A stretch of 64,000 bases of DNA from Pseudomonas gingeri (GTDB lineage Bacteria > Pseudomonadota > Gammaproteobacteria > Pseudomonadales > Pseudomonadaceae). Shown here piece after piece: positions 25,640-33,020 of this stretch (the first letter of the stretch is position 1; each line of letters begins with the position of its first letter). The position numbers were made by a program, and so were the translations under genes. The notes under the pieces are model-generated. The model did not search any database. It was not told the DNA's origin and worked only from the letters and a program-made list of their open reading frames with translations. The stretch covers positions 200,517 to 264,516 of the forward strand of contig NZ_JACAPR010000014.1 in assembly GCF_013385635.1 (NCBI RefSeq), given 5' to 3'.

Positions 25640-25655
25640 CGGCACGACCCTTGCT
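25640..25655 (+). promoter_or_regulatory. Sigma-54 (RpoN) promoter for the chemoreceptor gene
   Basis: The sequence CGGCACG-ACCC-TTGCT matches the -24/-12 consensus TGGCACG-N4-TTGCW at all but the first base. The expected transcription start is near 25665, about 50 bases before the GTG start of the chemoreceptor gene. RpoN with an enhancer-binding protein such as FleQ drives many motility genes in Pseudomonas; which activator works here cannot be read from the sequence. Confidence 0.82.
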
Positions 25656-25715
25656 GTGATTATCTTCTAAAAAGTGTGCCATCAAATTAATGGCGCCAAA
25701 GTGGAGGAGTCTCCA

Positions 25716-27650
25716 GTGTCGGCCATTCTCTCGCTGTTACAAAGCCGTTTACTGCGGCCCGTGTTCGTTACGCTCGGTATCGCCCTTTTGGTGCAAGTGC
25801 TGGTAGCGGTCGCCCTGACCCGAAGCACAGTCACTGCCCTTGAGGCCGATCTCGGCAGTCGCCTGGGTGTCGATAGCCAGAAGCTCTCCGGCGAGCTGGA
25901 GCAGGCTGGCAAGGAAGTGACGTCGAGCCTCGACAGTCTTTCTTCCAGCACGCGTCAGCGCCTGACCAGCGGTTTGTCCTCGCGGTTGAAGGATGAGCAG
26001 GCACAGCTGCGCGCCACCCTGGAGAAGGATCTGAAGGATTCGGCCAACGATATGGCGCAACTGCTCGCCTCCGTCGCTCCCCGGGCGATGTGGGACAGTG
26101 ACGTACCGACCCTGTCCGAATTCGCCCGTCGCGCCCAGCGCAATCCGAATGTGTTGTTCGTGGTGTACGACGATGCCAATGGCGAGCATCTGACCCGTTA
26201 CCTGAACCGAGAAAACCCGATCAACAAGGCCCTGCTGGAAAAAGGCCAGGGCGAGCGGGCGCTGGACAAGGTGCTGAATGCGGCGAAAAACGATCCCTCG
26301 GTCTATTACCTCGAGGCGTCGATCAATCCCAATGGCGTGGAGATCGGCAAGGTCCTGATGGGGGTCTCGACGGCCTCGGTCGAAACCGATCTGAAAGCCC
26401 TGGACCAGCGGTTCACGGCCTTGATCGCCAGCAGCGACAAGCTGGTGGGTGACAGCCTGCAGGGCGCGGCGGCCGACAGTTCGACGGCGATGCGTGCGCG
26501 TTTGCAGTCGGCACAGTCCACGGCTGCGCAAATGCAGGTGAATACCACCAGCACGGTCCAGGATGCGGCGCAGACCCTGCGTTGGCGGATCGGCCTCGGC
26601 CTGGCGCTGGTCGGCCTTGGCGTGCTGCTGTTGCTCGCGGTGGTGCTGGGGCGACGGGTGGTCAACAAGCTGCATCTGCTGATCGCCGCGCTGAACGACC
26701 TGGCGGCGGGCGAGGGTGACCTGACCAAACGGGTCCAGCTCAACAGTAATGATGAGATCGGTGACATGGCCTCGGCGGTCAATCGTTTTGTCGATAAGCT
26801 GCAGCCCATCGTGCGTGAGGCGGGAGATGTGGCCCAGCGAACCGGTGTCGAGATCGGTGCCATGAGTTTGCGCAATGCCGGTGCCGACAAGGCGGCCGAG
26901 TTGCAGCGTGACGAAGTGGAACAGAGTCTGCGGGCGCTGGAGCGTATGGCGGATGAGGCGCAGTCGGAGAGCCAGGCGATGCAAGCGGCGCTCAGGCAAG
27001 TGGTCGATATTCGCCAGGCTACCGACGAAAATACCCGGACCTCGGCCCAGGTCGGAGGTTTGATCGAGGCCTTGGCGGTGCAGGTCGATACCGGCTCACA
27101 GGTGATCGAGCGGCTGGCCCGGCAGAGCGAGCAGATCGAGGTGGTGCTGACGGTGATCCACGGTATTGCCGAGCAGACCAACCTGTTGGCGCTGAATGCG
27201 GCCATCGAGGCTGCGCGGGCGGGCGAGACCGGTCGCGGCTTTGCGGTGGTGGCGGATGAGGTGCGGGCACTGGCCAGCAAGACCCAGAGTTCCACCGGGG
27301 ATATCCAGGCGCATATCGGCGCCTTGCAGCAGGGGGCTCGCGAAGCGGTGGCGGCCATCGGGCAGGCCGGGCGGCAGGCAAACGAAGGGTTGGCGGTGTT
27401 GCGCAACAGCGTCAAGTTGCAGCAGACGGTCCAGGCCTCGGTGGAGCAGGTGCATGCGGCCATCGGTCTGGCGACCCAGGCAGCGGCGCAGCAGGCCGAA
27501 GGCGCGCATGCGGTGCGTGGGCGGGTCGAGGTGATTCATGCCCAGGCCGAGCGTGCGGCACAGGCGGTGGTGGAAACCACGGCCAGCGGCAAGGTGCTCG
27601 ACAGCCTGGCGGCGCAGCTCAAGGCCAGCCTGGGGCAGTTCCGGGCCTGA
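25716..27650 (+). CDS. Methyl-accepting chemotaxis protein
   Basis: This transmembrane chemoreceptor would signal to CheW/CheA. Domains from the N-terminus: membrane helix 1 (about 12-35), a periplasmic ligand-binding region of some 260 residues (a cache-like stretch is suggested by VLFVVYDDANGEHLTRYL), membrane helix 2 (GLGLALVGLGVLLLLAVVLG), HAMP, and the cytoplasmic signalling hairpin with EQTNLLALNAAIEAARAGE. The ligand is unknown. The open frame begins at 25674, but GTG 25716 sits after a strong GGAGGAG site and gives the proper membrane N-terminus. The C-terminus lacks a CheR-binding pentapeptide. Confidence 0.93.
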   Translation: MSAILSLLQSRLLRPVFVTLGIALLVQVLVAVALTRSTVTALEADLGSRLGVDSQKLSGELEQAGKEVTSSLDSLSSSTRQRLTSGLSSRLKDEQAQLRATLEKDLKDSANDMAQLLASVAPRAMWDSDVPTLSEFARRAQRNPNVLFVVYDDANGEHLTRYLNRENPINKALLEKGQGERALDKVLNAAKNDPSVYYLEASINPNGVEIGKVLMGVSTASVETDLKALDQRFTALIASSDKLVGDSLQGAAADSSTAMRARLQSAQSTAAQMQVNTTSTVQDAAQTLRWRIGLGLALVGLGVLLLLAVVLGRRVVNKLHLLIAALNDLAAGEGDLTKRVQLNSNDEIGDMASAVNRFVDKLQPIVREAGDVAQRTGVEIGAMSLRNAGADKAAELQRDEVEQSLRALERMADEAQSESQAMQAALRQVVDIRQATDENTRTSAQVGGLIEALAVQVDTGSQVIERLARQSEQIEVVLTVIHGIAEQTNLLALNAAIEAARAGETGRGFAVVADEVRALASKTQSSTGDIQAHIGALQQGAREAVAAIGQAGRQANEGLAVLRNSVKLQQTVQASVEQVHAAIGLATQAAAQQAEGAHAVRGRVEVIHAQAERAAQAVVETTASGKVLDSLAAQLKASLGQFRA

Positions 27651-27670
27651 TTCCGGTTGCCGTAATTACT

Positions 27671-27755
27671 GTAGGAGCCGGCTTGCCGGCGATGAGGTCT
27701 GCAAGTCTTGCATCGATCTTGCGGACGCCATCGACGGCAAGCCGGCTCCTGCACA
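27671..27755. repeat. REP palindrome pair (REPIN-like)
   Basis: Two REP units in inverted orientation: one starting GTAGGAGCCGGCTTGCCGG at 27671 and its mirror GGCAAGCCGGCTCCTGCAC ending at 27755. Each unit has an internal GCCGGC palindrome. This is the common Pseudomonas extragenic palindromic pair mobilised by RAYT transposases; no RAYT gene is in the window. Confidence 0.85.
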
Positions 27756-27770
27756 GTATGTGGTGTATCT

Positions 27771-27888
27771 GATCGTTCCCACGCTCTGCGTGGTAACGCC
27801 GCTATGGACGCTCTGCGTCCGTTTCTGTGACGTAGGGCGTGCCACGCTGGAGCGTGGGAGCGATCATGAAACCGGCTCCTGCACAGTG
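27771..27888. repeat. GATCGTTCCCACGCT inverted-repeat element plus partial REP
   Basis: The element opens with GATCGTTCCCACGCT and closes with AGCGTGGGAGCGATC at 27851-27865, with internal copies of GACGCTCTGCGTCC. A further REP end (ACCGGCTCCTGCACAG) follows. The same element recurs near 60184 and 63382, so it is dispersed. With the REP pair before it, this fills the gap between the chemoreceptor gene and the first tRNA. Confidence 0.75.
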
Positions 27889-27925
27889 CGTGGTGTATTC
27901 AGGGATTGCAGAAGGCAGAAACACA

Positions 27926-27947
27926 AAAACCCGCTTTCGCGGGTTTT
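27926..27947 (-). terminator. Terminator of the downstream tRNA-Leu copy
   Basis: AAAACCCGC and GCGGGTTTT pair around TTTC. On the minus strand the stem is followed by TTTTTGTG. It lies about 30 bases after the tRNA 3' end. A second palindrome (CTTCAGAATTTCTGAAG, 27954-27970) stands between them. Confidence 0.8.
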
Positions 27948-27978
27948 GGGGGGCTTCAGAATTTCTGAAGTCTTGAAT

Positions 27979-28065
27979 TGGTGCCCAGAAGAAGACTCGA
28001 ACTTCCACGACCTTGCGGTCACCAGCACCTGAAGCTGGCGTGTCTACCAATTTCACCATCTGGGC
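27979..28065 (-). tRNA. tRNA-Leu (anticodon CAG), copy 1
   Basis: Read on the minus strand this is an 87-nt class II tRNA. The acceptor stem GCCCAGA pairs with TCTGGGC, the D-loop contains TTGGTAGACAC, the anticodon stem is CCAGC/GCTGG with loop TTCAGGT (anticodon CAG), the variable arm is long, the T-loop is GTTCGAGTC, and the CCA end is encoded. It decodes CUG, the main leucine codon of GC-rich genomes. It is identical to the copy 300 bp upstream. Confidence 0.97.
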
Positions 28066-28099
28066 AGCATCTTCAGCGTTGCCGCTGTTGATGTGGCGA

Positions 28100-28128
28100 A
28101 CTATACGGAGGCTGTTTTGATCTGTAAA
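28100..28128 (-). promoter_or_regulatory. Promoter of tRNA-Leu copy 1
   Basis: On the minus strand TTTACA and TATAGT are separated by exactly 17 bases, a strong sigma-70 arrangement. The same two hexamers at the same spacing occur before the other copy. The start point would be near 28093, about 28 bases before the mature tRNA 5' end. Confidence 0.8.
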
Positions 28129-28224
28129 CCCCTGTTTTGCTTTTAATAAATCAAATATCGGGGATAAGGGCGGCGGTCGCGGTTTTGTGGGGGGACCGAG
28201 GAAAGCGTCGGGTCAGAAACGCAA

Positions 28225-28244
28225 AAACCCGCTTTCGCGGGTTT
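28225..28244 (-). terminator. Terminator of the upstream tRNA-Leu copy
   Basis: AAACCCGC and GCGGGTTT pair around TTTC, followed on the minus strand by TTTGCGTTT. The duplicate palindrome CTTCAGAATTTCTGAAG is at 28254-28270. Each tRNA copy thus has its own promoter and terminator. Confidence 0.78.
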
Positions 28245-28278
28245 CTGGAGAGACTTCAGAATTTCTGAAGTCTGGAAT

Positions 28279-28365
28279 TGGTGCCCAGAAGAAGACTCGA
28301 ACTTCCACGACCTTGCGGTCACCAGCACCTGAAGCTGGCGTGTCTACCAATTTCACCATCTGGGC
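28279..28365 (-). tRNA. tRNA-Leu (anticodon CAG), copy 2
   Basis: Identical in all 87 bases to the copy at 27979-28065, with encoded CCA and anticodon CAG. The spacing between copies is exactly 300 bp. Conservation extends past the tRNA into the downstream palindrome and terminator and into the upstream promoter, while the bases between units differ. This indicates an old unit duplication kept uniform within the functional parts. Confidence 0.97.
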
Positions 28366-28399
28366 AGCATCGATAACGTCTCCGTCGTCGATGGCGCGC

Positions 28400-28428
28400 A
28401 CTATACGGAGGCTCTGTTGTACTGTAAA
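28400..28428 (-). promoter_or_regulatory. Promoter of tRNA-Leu copy 2
   Basis: TTTACA, 17 bases, TATAGT on the minus strand, as for the other copy. Only the spacer differs in part. It points away from rnr, which starts 160 bp on. Confidence 0.8.
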
Positions 28429-28589
28429 CCCCTGCGTTCGAAAAAGTGAAAAAAATATCGCGAACGGTCTGCAGTGGCGCCTGAAGCCGCCGACAAAGGG
28501 GTTTTCGGGTGTCATCCGTGCCTGAAATTTCCCGTTTCAATACGCGTATGCCAAACTAACCCGCATATAGACAAGGTGAAATTTATCTA

Positions 28590-31196
28590 ATGGCCGATTG
28601 GCAGTCCCTCGATCCCGAGGCCGCTCGTGAAGCGGAAAAATACGAAAACCCTATTCCTAGCCGTGAGCTGATCCTGGCGCACCTTTCCGAGCGCGGGTCG
28701 CCGGCGAGTCGCGAGCAGTTGGTGGAAGAGTTTGGTCTGACCACCGAAGACCAGCTGGAGGCCCTGCGCCGCCGCCTTCGCGCCATGGAGCGCGATGCCC
28801 AACTGATTTACACCCGCCGCGGTACGTACGCGCCGGTGGACAAGCTGGACCTGATCCTCGGTCGCATAGCCGGCCACCGTGACGGTTTCGGCTTCCTGAT
28901 CCCGGACGACGGCAGCGACGACCTGTTCATGAGCCCGGCGCAGATGCGCCTGGTGTTCGATGGCGACCGTGCCCTGGCGCGGGTTTCCGGTCTGGATCGG
29001 CGTGGCCGGCGTGAAGGGGTCATCGTCGAAGTGGTGTCCCGTGCCCACGAAACCATCGTTGGCCGTTACTTCGAAGAAGGCGGTATCGGTTTTGTCGTGG
29101 CCGACAATCCGAAGATCCAGCAGGAAGTGCTGGTCACGCCGGGCCGCAATGCTGATGCCCGCGTCGGGCAGTTCGTCGAGGTGAAGATCACCCACTGGCC
29201 GACACCGCGCTTCCAGCCCCAGGGCGATGTGGTCGAAGTCGTGGGCAACTACATGGCGCCGGGCATGGAGATCGATGTTGCCCTGCGCACCTACGATATT
29301 CCCCATGTCTGGCCCGAAGCCGTGCTCAAGGAGGCGAGCAAGCTCAAGCCGGTCGTCGAGGAGAAGGACAAGGAGAAGCGCGTCGATCTGCGCCATCTGC
29401 CGTTCGTCACCATCGACGGCGAAGATGCCCGCGATTTCGACGACGCGGTCTACTGCGAAGCGATCCCGGGCAAGCTGCGGCTGTTCTCCGGTGGCTGGAA
29501 GCTGTACGTGGCGATTGCCGACGTTTCCAGCTACGTGAAGATCGGTTCGGCGCTGGACGCCGAGGCCCAGGTGCGCGGCAACTCCGTGTATTTCCCGGAG
29601 CGCGTGGTACCGATGCTGCCGGAAGAGTTGTCCAACGGCCTGTGCTCGCTGAACCCGCATGTCGATCGCCTGGCCATGGTCTGTGAAATGACCCTGTCGA
29701 AAAAGGGCGAGATGACCGACTACGTGTTCTACGAAGCGGTGATCCACTCCCATGCCCGCCTGACCTACAACAAGGTCAGCTCGATCCTGGAACAGCCGAA
29801 AACCACCGAGGCGAAGAAACTGCGCGGCGAGTATTCGGAAGTGATCCCGGATCTCAAGCAGCTGTACGCCTTGTACAAGGTGCTGCTGGCGGCCCGTCAT
29901 ACCCGTGGCGCGATCGATTTCGAAACCCAGGAAACCCGGATCATCTTCGGCTCCGAGCGCAAGATCGCCGAAATCCGTCCGACGACCCGCAACGATGCCC
30001 ACAAGCTGATCGAGGAATGCATGCTGGCGGCCAACGTGGCCACCGCCGAATTCCTCAAGAAGCACGAGATTCCGGCCCTGTACCGGGTGCACGACGGTCC
30101 GCCGCCGGAGCGCCTGGAAAAGCTGCGGGCGTTCCTCGGTGAGCTGGGCCTGTCCCTGCACAAGGGCAAGGACGGTCCGTCGCCGAAGGATTACCAGGCC
30201 TTGCTGGCCAGTATCCAGAGCCGTCCGGATTTCCACCTGATCCAGACCGTGATGCTGCGTTCCCTGAGCCAGGCGGTGTACAGCGCCGATAACCAGGGCC
30301 ACTTCGGTCTGAATTACGAGGCCTACACTCACTTCACTTCGCCGATCCGCCGCTACCCGGACCTGCTGACGCACCGTGCGATCCGCAGCGTGATCCATTC
30401 GAAGCAGGACACTCCGCACGTGCGGCGTGCCGGCGCGATGACGATTCCGAAGGCGCGGATCTATCCATACGACGAGGCGGTCCTGGAGCAGTTGGGCGAA
30501 CAATGCTCGATGAGCGAGCGCCGTGCCGACGAAGCGACCCGCGACGTGGTGAACTGGCTCAAGTGCGAGTTCATGAAGGATCGTGTCGGCGAGTCGTTCC
30601 CGGGCGTGGTCACCGCCGTGACCGGTTTCGGCCTGTTCGTCGAGCTGACCGATATCTACGTCGAGGGCCTGGTGCACGTCACCGCCTTGCCGGGTGACTA
30701 CTACCACTTCGATCCTGTGCATCACCGCCTGGCGGGCGAGCGCACCGGACGCAGCTTCCGCCTTGGCGACACGGTGGAGGTAAAGGTCATGCGCGTCGAT
30801 CTCGACGAGCGCAAGATCGATTTCGAAATGGCCGAGAAAACCCTCGGCGCGCCGATTGGCCGCAAGAAGCGTGGTGCTGAAACCGGCGCTCCGGCAGCCG
30901 TTGAAAAAGCCGCCGAACCGGTCAAGACCGGGCGTCGTACCACGGCCGAGAAGAAGTCGAACGAGGCCTATCGCCCAAGCGATGCCGCCGCGAAAAACGC
31001 TGAAGTGCGCAAGAGTCGCGAAATGAAGCAGGCGCTGCTGGCTGAAGCGAAAAGCGGTGGCAAGGCCAAGGCCGATGGCAAGCCGGGTCGCGGTGCGGCC
31101 CTGGAAAAGCCGAGCAAACATCGTAAAGGTCCGCCCAAGGCGGGCACCGGTCCCGCGAAAAGCGGCGGGGCGCGTAAACCTAAGGCCAAGTCATGA
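28590..31196 (+). CDS. rnr: Ribonuclease R
   Basis: RNase R is a processive 3'-to-5' exoribonuclease that can unwind structured RNA and degrades rRNA and trans-translated mRNA. The 868-residue protein begins with a winged-helix-like HTH region, then two cold-shock domains. The RNB catalytic domain has DGEDARDFDDAVYCE and YTHFTSPIRRYPDL. The S1 domain (FPGVVTAVTGFGLFVEL) follows, and a long Lys/Ala-rich tail from about residue 755 probably binds RNA. It overlaps rlmB by 4 bp. The 160 bp between the tRNA promoter and the ATG carries its own promoter, which I could not define. Confidence 0.96.
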   Translation: MADWQSLDPEAAREAEKYENPIPSRELILAHLSERGSPASREQLVEEFGLTTEDQLEALRRRLRAMERDAQLIYTRRGTYAPVDKLDLILGRIAGHRDGFGFLIPDDGSDDLFMSPAQMRLVFDGDRALARVSGLDRRGRREGVIVEVVSRAHETIVGRYFEEGGIGFVVADNPKIQQEVLVTPGRNADARVGQFVEVKITHWPTPRFQPQGDVVEVVGNYMAPGMEIDVALRTYDIPHVWPEAVLKEASKLKPVVEEKDKEKRVDLRHLPFVTIDGEDARDFDDAVYCEAIPGKLRLFSGGWKLYVAIADVSSYVKIGSALDAEAQVRGNSVYFPERVVPMLPEELSNGLCSLNPHVDRLAMVCEMTLSKKGEMTDYVFYEAVIHSHARLTYNKVSSILEQPKTTEAKKLRGEYSEVIPDLKQLYALYKVLLAARHTRGAIDFETQETRIIFGSERKIAEIRPTTRNDAHKLIEECMLAANVATAEFLKKHEIPALYRVHDGPPPERLEKLRAFLGELGLSLHKGKDGPSPKDYQALLASIQSRPDFHLIQTVMLRSLSQAVYSADNQGHFGLNYEAYTHFTSPIRRYPDLLTHRAIRSVIHSKQDTPHVRRAGAMTIPKARIYPYDEAVLEQLGEQCSMSERRADEATRDVVNWLKCEFMKDRVGESFPGVVTAVTGFGLFVELTDIYVEGLVHVTALPGDYYHFDPVHHRLAGERTGRSFRLGDTVEVKVMRVDLDERKIDFEMAEKTLGAPIGRKKRGAETGAPAAVEKAAEPVKTGRRTTAEKKSNEAYRPSDAAAKNAEVRKSREMKQALLAEAKSGGKAKADGKPGRGAALEKPSKHRKGPPKAGTGPAKSGGARKPKAKS

Positions 31197-31954
31197 GTCA
31201 GTTGGAAAAAATCTACGGCGTGCATGCCGTGGAGGCGTTGTTGCGTCATCACCCCAAGCGCGTCAAGCAGATCTGGCTGGCGGAGGGTCGCAGCGACCCG
31301 CGGGTCCAGGGCTTGTTGCAGTTGGCTGGTGAAAACAAGGTCTCCGTCGGCCAGGCCGAGCGTCGCGAGATGGATGCCTGGGTCGAAGGCGTGCACCAGG
31401 GCGTGGTGGCGGACGTCAGTCCGAGCCAGGTCTGGGGCGAGGCCATGCTCGACGAACTGCTGGATCGCACCGAAGGTGCACCGTTGATCCTGGTGCTCGA
31501 TGGTGTGACCGACCCGCACAACCTCGGTGCCTGCCTGCGTACCGCCGATGCGGCGGGTGCGCTGGCGGTGGTGGTGCCGAAGGACAAGTCCGCGACCCTG
31601 ACGCCGGCCGTGCGCAAGGTCGCCTGTGGCGCCGCGGAAGTGATTCCGCTGGTGGCCGTGACCAACCTGGCGCGTACCCTGGAAAAGCTCCAGCAGCGCG
31701 GTCTGTGGGTGGTCGGTACGGCCGGCGAAGCCGAGCAGGAGCTGTATCAGCAGGACCTGACAGGCCCGACGATCCTGATCATGGGCGCCGAAGGCAAGGG
31801 CATGCGTCGCCTGACTCGCGAGCACTGCGACTATCTGGTGAAACTGCCGATGGCCGGCAGCGTCAGCAGTTTGAACGTCTCCGTGGCCACCGGTGTGTGC
31901 CTGTTCGAAGCGCTGCGCCAGCGCAGCGTCAAGGCCTCCAGCAAAAAAGCCTGA
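31193..31954 (+). CDS. rlmB: 23S rRNA 2'-O-methyltransferase RlmB (Gm2251)
   Basis: RlmB methylates the ribose of G2251 in the P-loop of 23S rRNA. The N-terminal substrate-binding domain (YGVHAVEALLRHHP) is followed by the SPOUT fold with VLDGVTDPHNLGACLRTADAAGA, MGAEGKGMRRLTREHCD and the knot-forming LPMAGSVSSLNVSVATG. Its 253 residues are typical. The ATG overlaps the rnr stop (ATGA), as in many gammaproteobacteria. Confidence 0.96.
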   Translation: MSQLEKIYGVHAVEALLRHHPKRVKQIWLAEGRSDPRVQGLLQLAGENKVSVGQAERREMDAWVEGVHQGVVADVSPSQVWGEAMLDELLDRTEGAPLILVLDGVTDPHNLGACLRTADAAGALAVVVPKDKSATLTPAVRKVACGAAEVIPLVAVTNLARTLEKLQQRGLWVVGTAGEAEQELYQQDLTGPTILIMGAEGKGMRRLTREHCDYLVKLPMAGSVSSLNVSVATGVCLFEALRQRSVKASSKKA

Positions 31955-31984
31955 TGAGCGCAAAGCCTTCTGGGAGCTGGCTTG

Positions 31985-32070
31985 TGTAGGAGCTGGCTTG
32001 CCAGCGATGAGGCCCTCAAGTCTTGAGGTGCCCCTCCGGACGACATCGCCGGCAAGCCGGCTCCCACAGG
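31985..32070. repeat. REP palindrome pair
   Basis: An inverted REP pair: TGTAGGAGCTGGCTTGCC at 31985 and GGCAAGCCGGCTCCCACAGG ending at 32070. A second partial copy (TGGGAGCTGGCTTG) just before the first suggests a slipped duplication of the unit end. Confidence 0.8.
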
Positions 32071-32110
32071 GTTCCATGGACTCCCACAGGGCCGCATGGA
32101 CTCCCACAGG
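32061..32110. repeat. 20-bp tandem repeat derived from the REP end
   Basis: CTCCCACAGGGTTCCATGGA is repeated with few changes (GTTCC to GCCGC), followed by a third partial unit CTCCCACAGG. The first half of each unit is the terminal REP sequence, so the array appears to have grown from the REP end. Confidence 0.7.
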
Positions 32111-32153
32111 GGGCGCGACTTGCGCCGGACTGTTCAAATAATCACCAATTGTC

Positions 32154-32182
32154 TTGCGCCCCTCGCCCCCCTTCTCTACAAT
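32154..32182 (+). promoter_or_regulatory. Promoter of the rpsF-rpsR-rplI ribosomal cluster
   Basis: TTGCGC (32154-32159) and TACAAT (32177-32182) are separated by 17 bases. The start would lie near 32190, giving a leader of about 110 bases before rpsF. Confidence 0.5.
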
Positions 32183-32254
32183 TGCGCCCCTTGCCGTGAT
32201 GGCTGGCGCATTTGTGCCTACTCGAAGGCAAGACACACCAGTGTCATTCACTCC

Positions 32255-32286
32255 TTGTCTGACCGCTTTTGAGCGGCAGGCTACAA
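32255..32286 (+). promoter_or_regulatory. Candidate S6:S18-binding leader hairpin before rpsF
   Basis: TTGT/ACAA, CTG/CAG and CCGCT/AGCGG can stack into one stem with a small 3' bulge (GCT), and a CCG trinucleotide sits in the upper stem. Leaders of rpsF operons in many bacteria fold a hairpin with a conserved CCG that binds the S6:S18 complex for autoregulation. Position and CCG fit that class; the exact consensus was not checked. Confidence 0.4.
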
Positions 32287-32302
32287 CCCGTAAGGAGCAT
32301 TC

Positions 32303-32725
32303 ATGCGTCATTACGAAATTATCTTTTTGGTCCACCCGGATCAAAGCGAGCAAGTCGGCGGCATGGTTGAGCGTTACACCAAGCTGATCGAAGAAGACGG
32401 CGGCAAAATCCACCGTCTGGAAGATTGGGGCCGTCGTCAACTGGCCTACGCAATCAACAATGTTCACAAGGCTCACTACGTGATGCTGAACGTTGAGTGC
32501 ACCGGCAAGGCTCTGGCCGAGCTGGAAGACAACTTCCGCTACAACGATGCTGTGATCCGTAACCTGGTCATCCGTCGCGAAGAAGCCGTCACCGGCCAAT
32601 CCGAGATGCTCAAGGCTGAAGAAAACCGCAGTGAGCGCCGTGAGCGTCGCGACCGTCCTGAGCACTCCGACGCCGAAGGCGTTGATGGTGATGACAGCGA
32701 CAACAGCGATAACGCTGACGAGTAA
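32303..32725 (+). CDS. rpsF: 30S ribosomal protein S6
   Basis: S6 pairs with S18 on the platform of the 30S subunit. The sequence MRHYEIIFLVHPDQSEQVGGM is the canonical start, and KIHRLEDWGRRQLAYAINN is the conserved core. An acidic C-terminal extension (DAEGVDGDDSDNSDNADE) is the usual gammaproteobacterial tail, where RimK adds glutamates. TAAGGAG stands 7 bases before the ATG. rpsR follows 28 bp later. Confidence 0.98.
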   Translation: MRHYEIIFLVHPDQSEQVGGMVERYTKLIEEDGGKIHRLEDWGRRQLAYAINNVHKAHYVMLNVECTGKALAELEDNFRYNDAVIRNLVIRREEAVTGQSEMLKAEENRSERRERRDRPEHSDAEGVDGDDSDNSDNADE

Positions 32726-32753
32726 TCCACGGACCTTTTGAGGAGCCAATTAC

Positions 32754-32984
32754 ATGGCACGTTTCTTCCGTCGTCGTAAATTCTGCCGCTTCACCGCTGA
32801 AGACGTGAAAGAGATCGATTACAAAGATCTCAACACCCTGAAAGCCTACGTATCCGAAACCGGCAAAATCGTTCCAAGCCGTATCACCGGTACCAAAGCT
32901 CGTTATCAGCGTCAGCTGGCCACCGCTATCAAGCGCGCCCGCTTCCTGGCCCTGCTGGCCTACACCGACAGCCACGGCCGCTGA
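32754..32984 (+). CDS. rpsR: 30S ribosomal protein S18
   Basis: The 76-residue S18 has the standard [17 protein letters not shown] start and the rRNA-binding motif [18 protein letters not shown]. It binds S6 and helps form the 30S platform. The ribosome site GAGGAG lies 13 bases upstream. It is the second gene of the ribosomal operon. Confidence 0.98.
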
Positions 32985-33020
32985 GACCGGGCAGTCGACA
33001 AGTAGTAAGGGATTGAATGC

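Noticed and set aside
27954..27970. CTTCAGAATTTCTGAAG as the tRNA terminator
   Set aside because: It has no T-tract; the stem at 27926-27947 with TTTTT on the minus strand is the better terminator.
28587..31121. 844-codon minus-strand frame opposite rnr
   Set aside because: Antisense shadow of the RNase R gene, with low-complexity Gly/His/Val translation and no ribosome site.
32061..32110. Possible start of a CRISPR array
   Set aside because: Units are 20 bp and directly abutting without unique spacers; they derive from a REP end. No cas genes are present.
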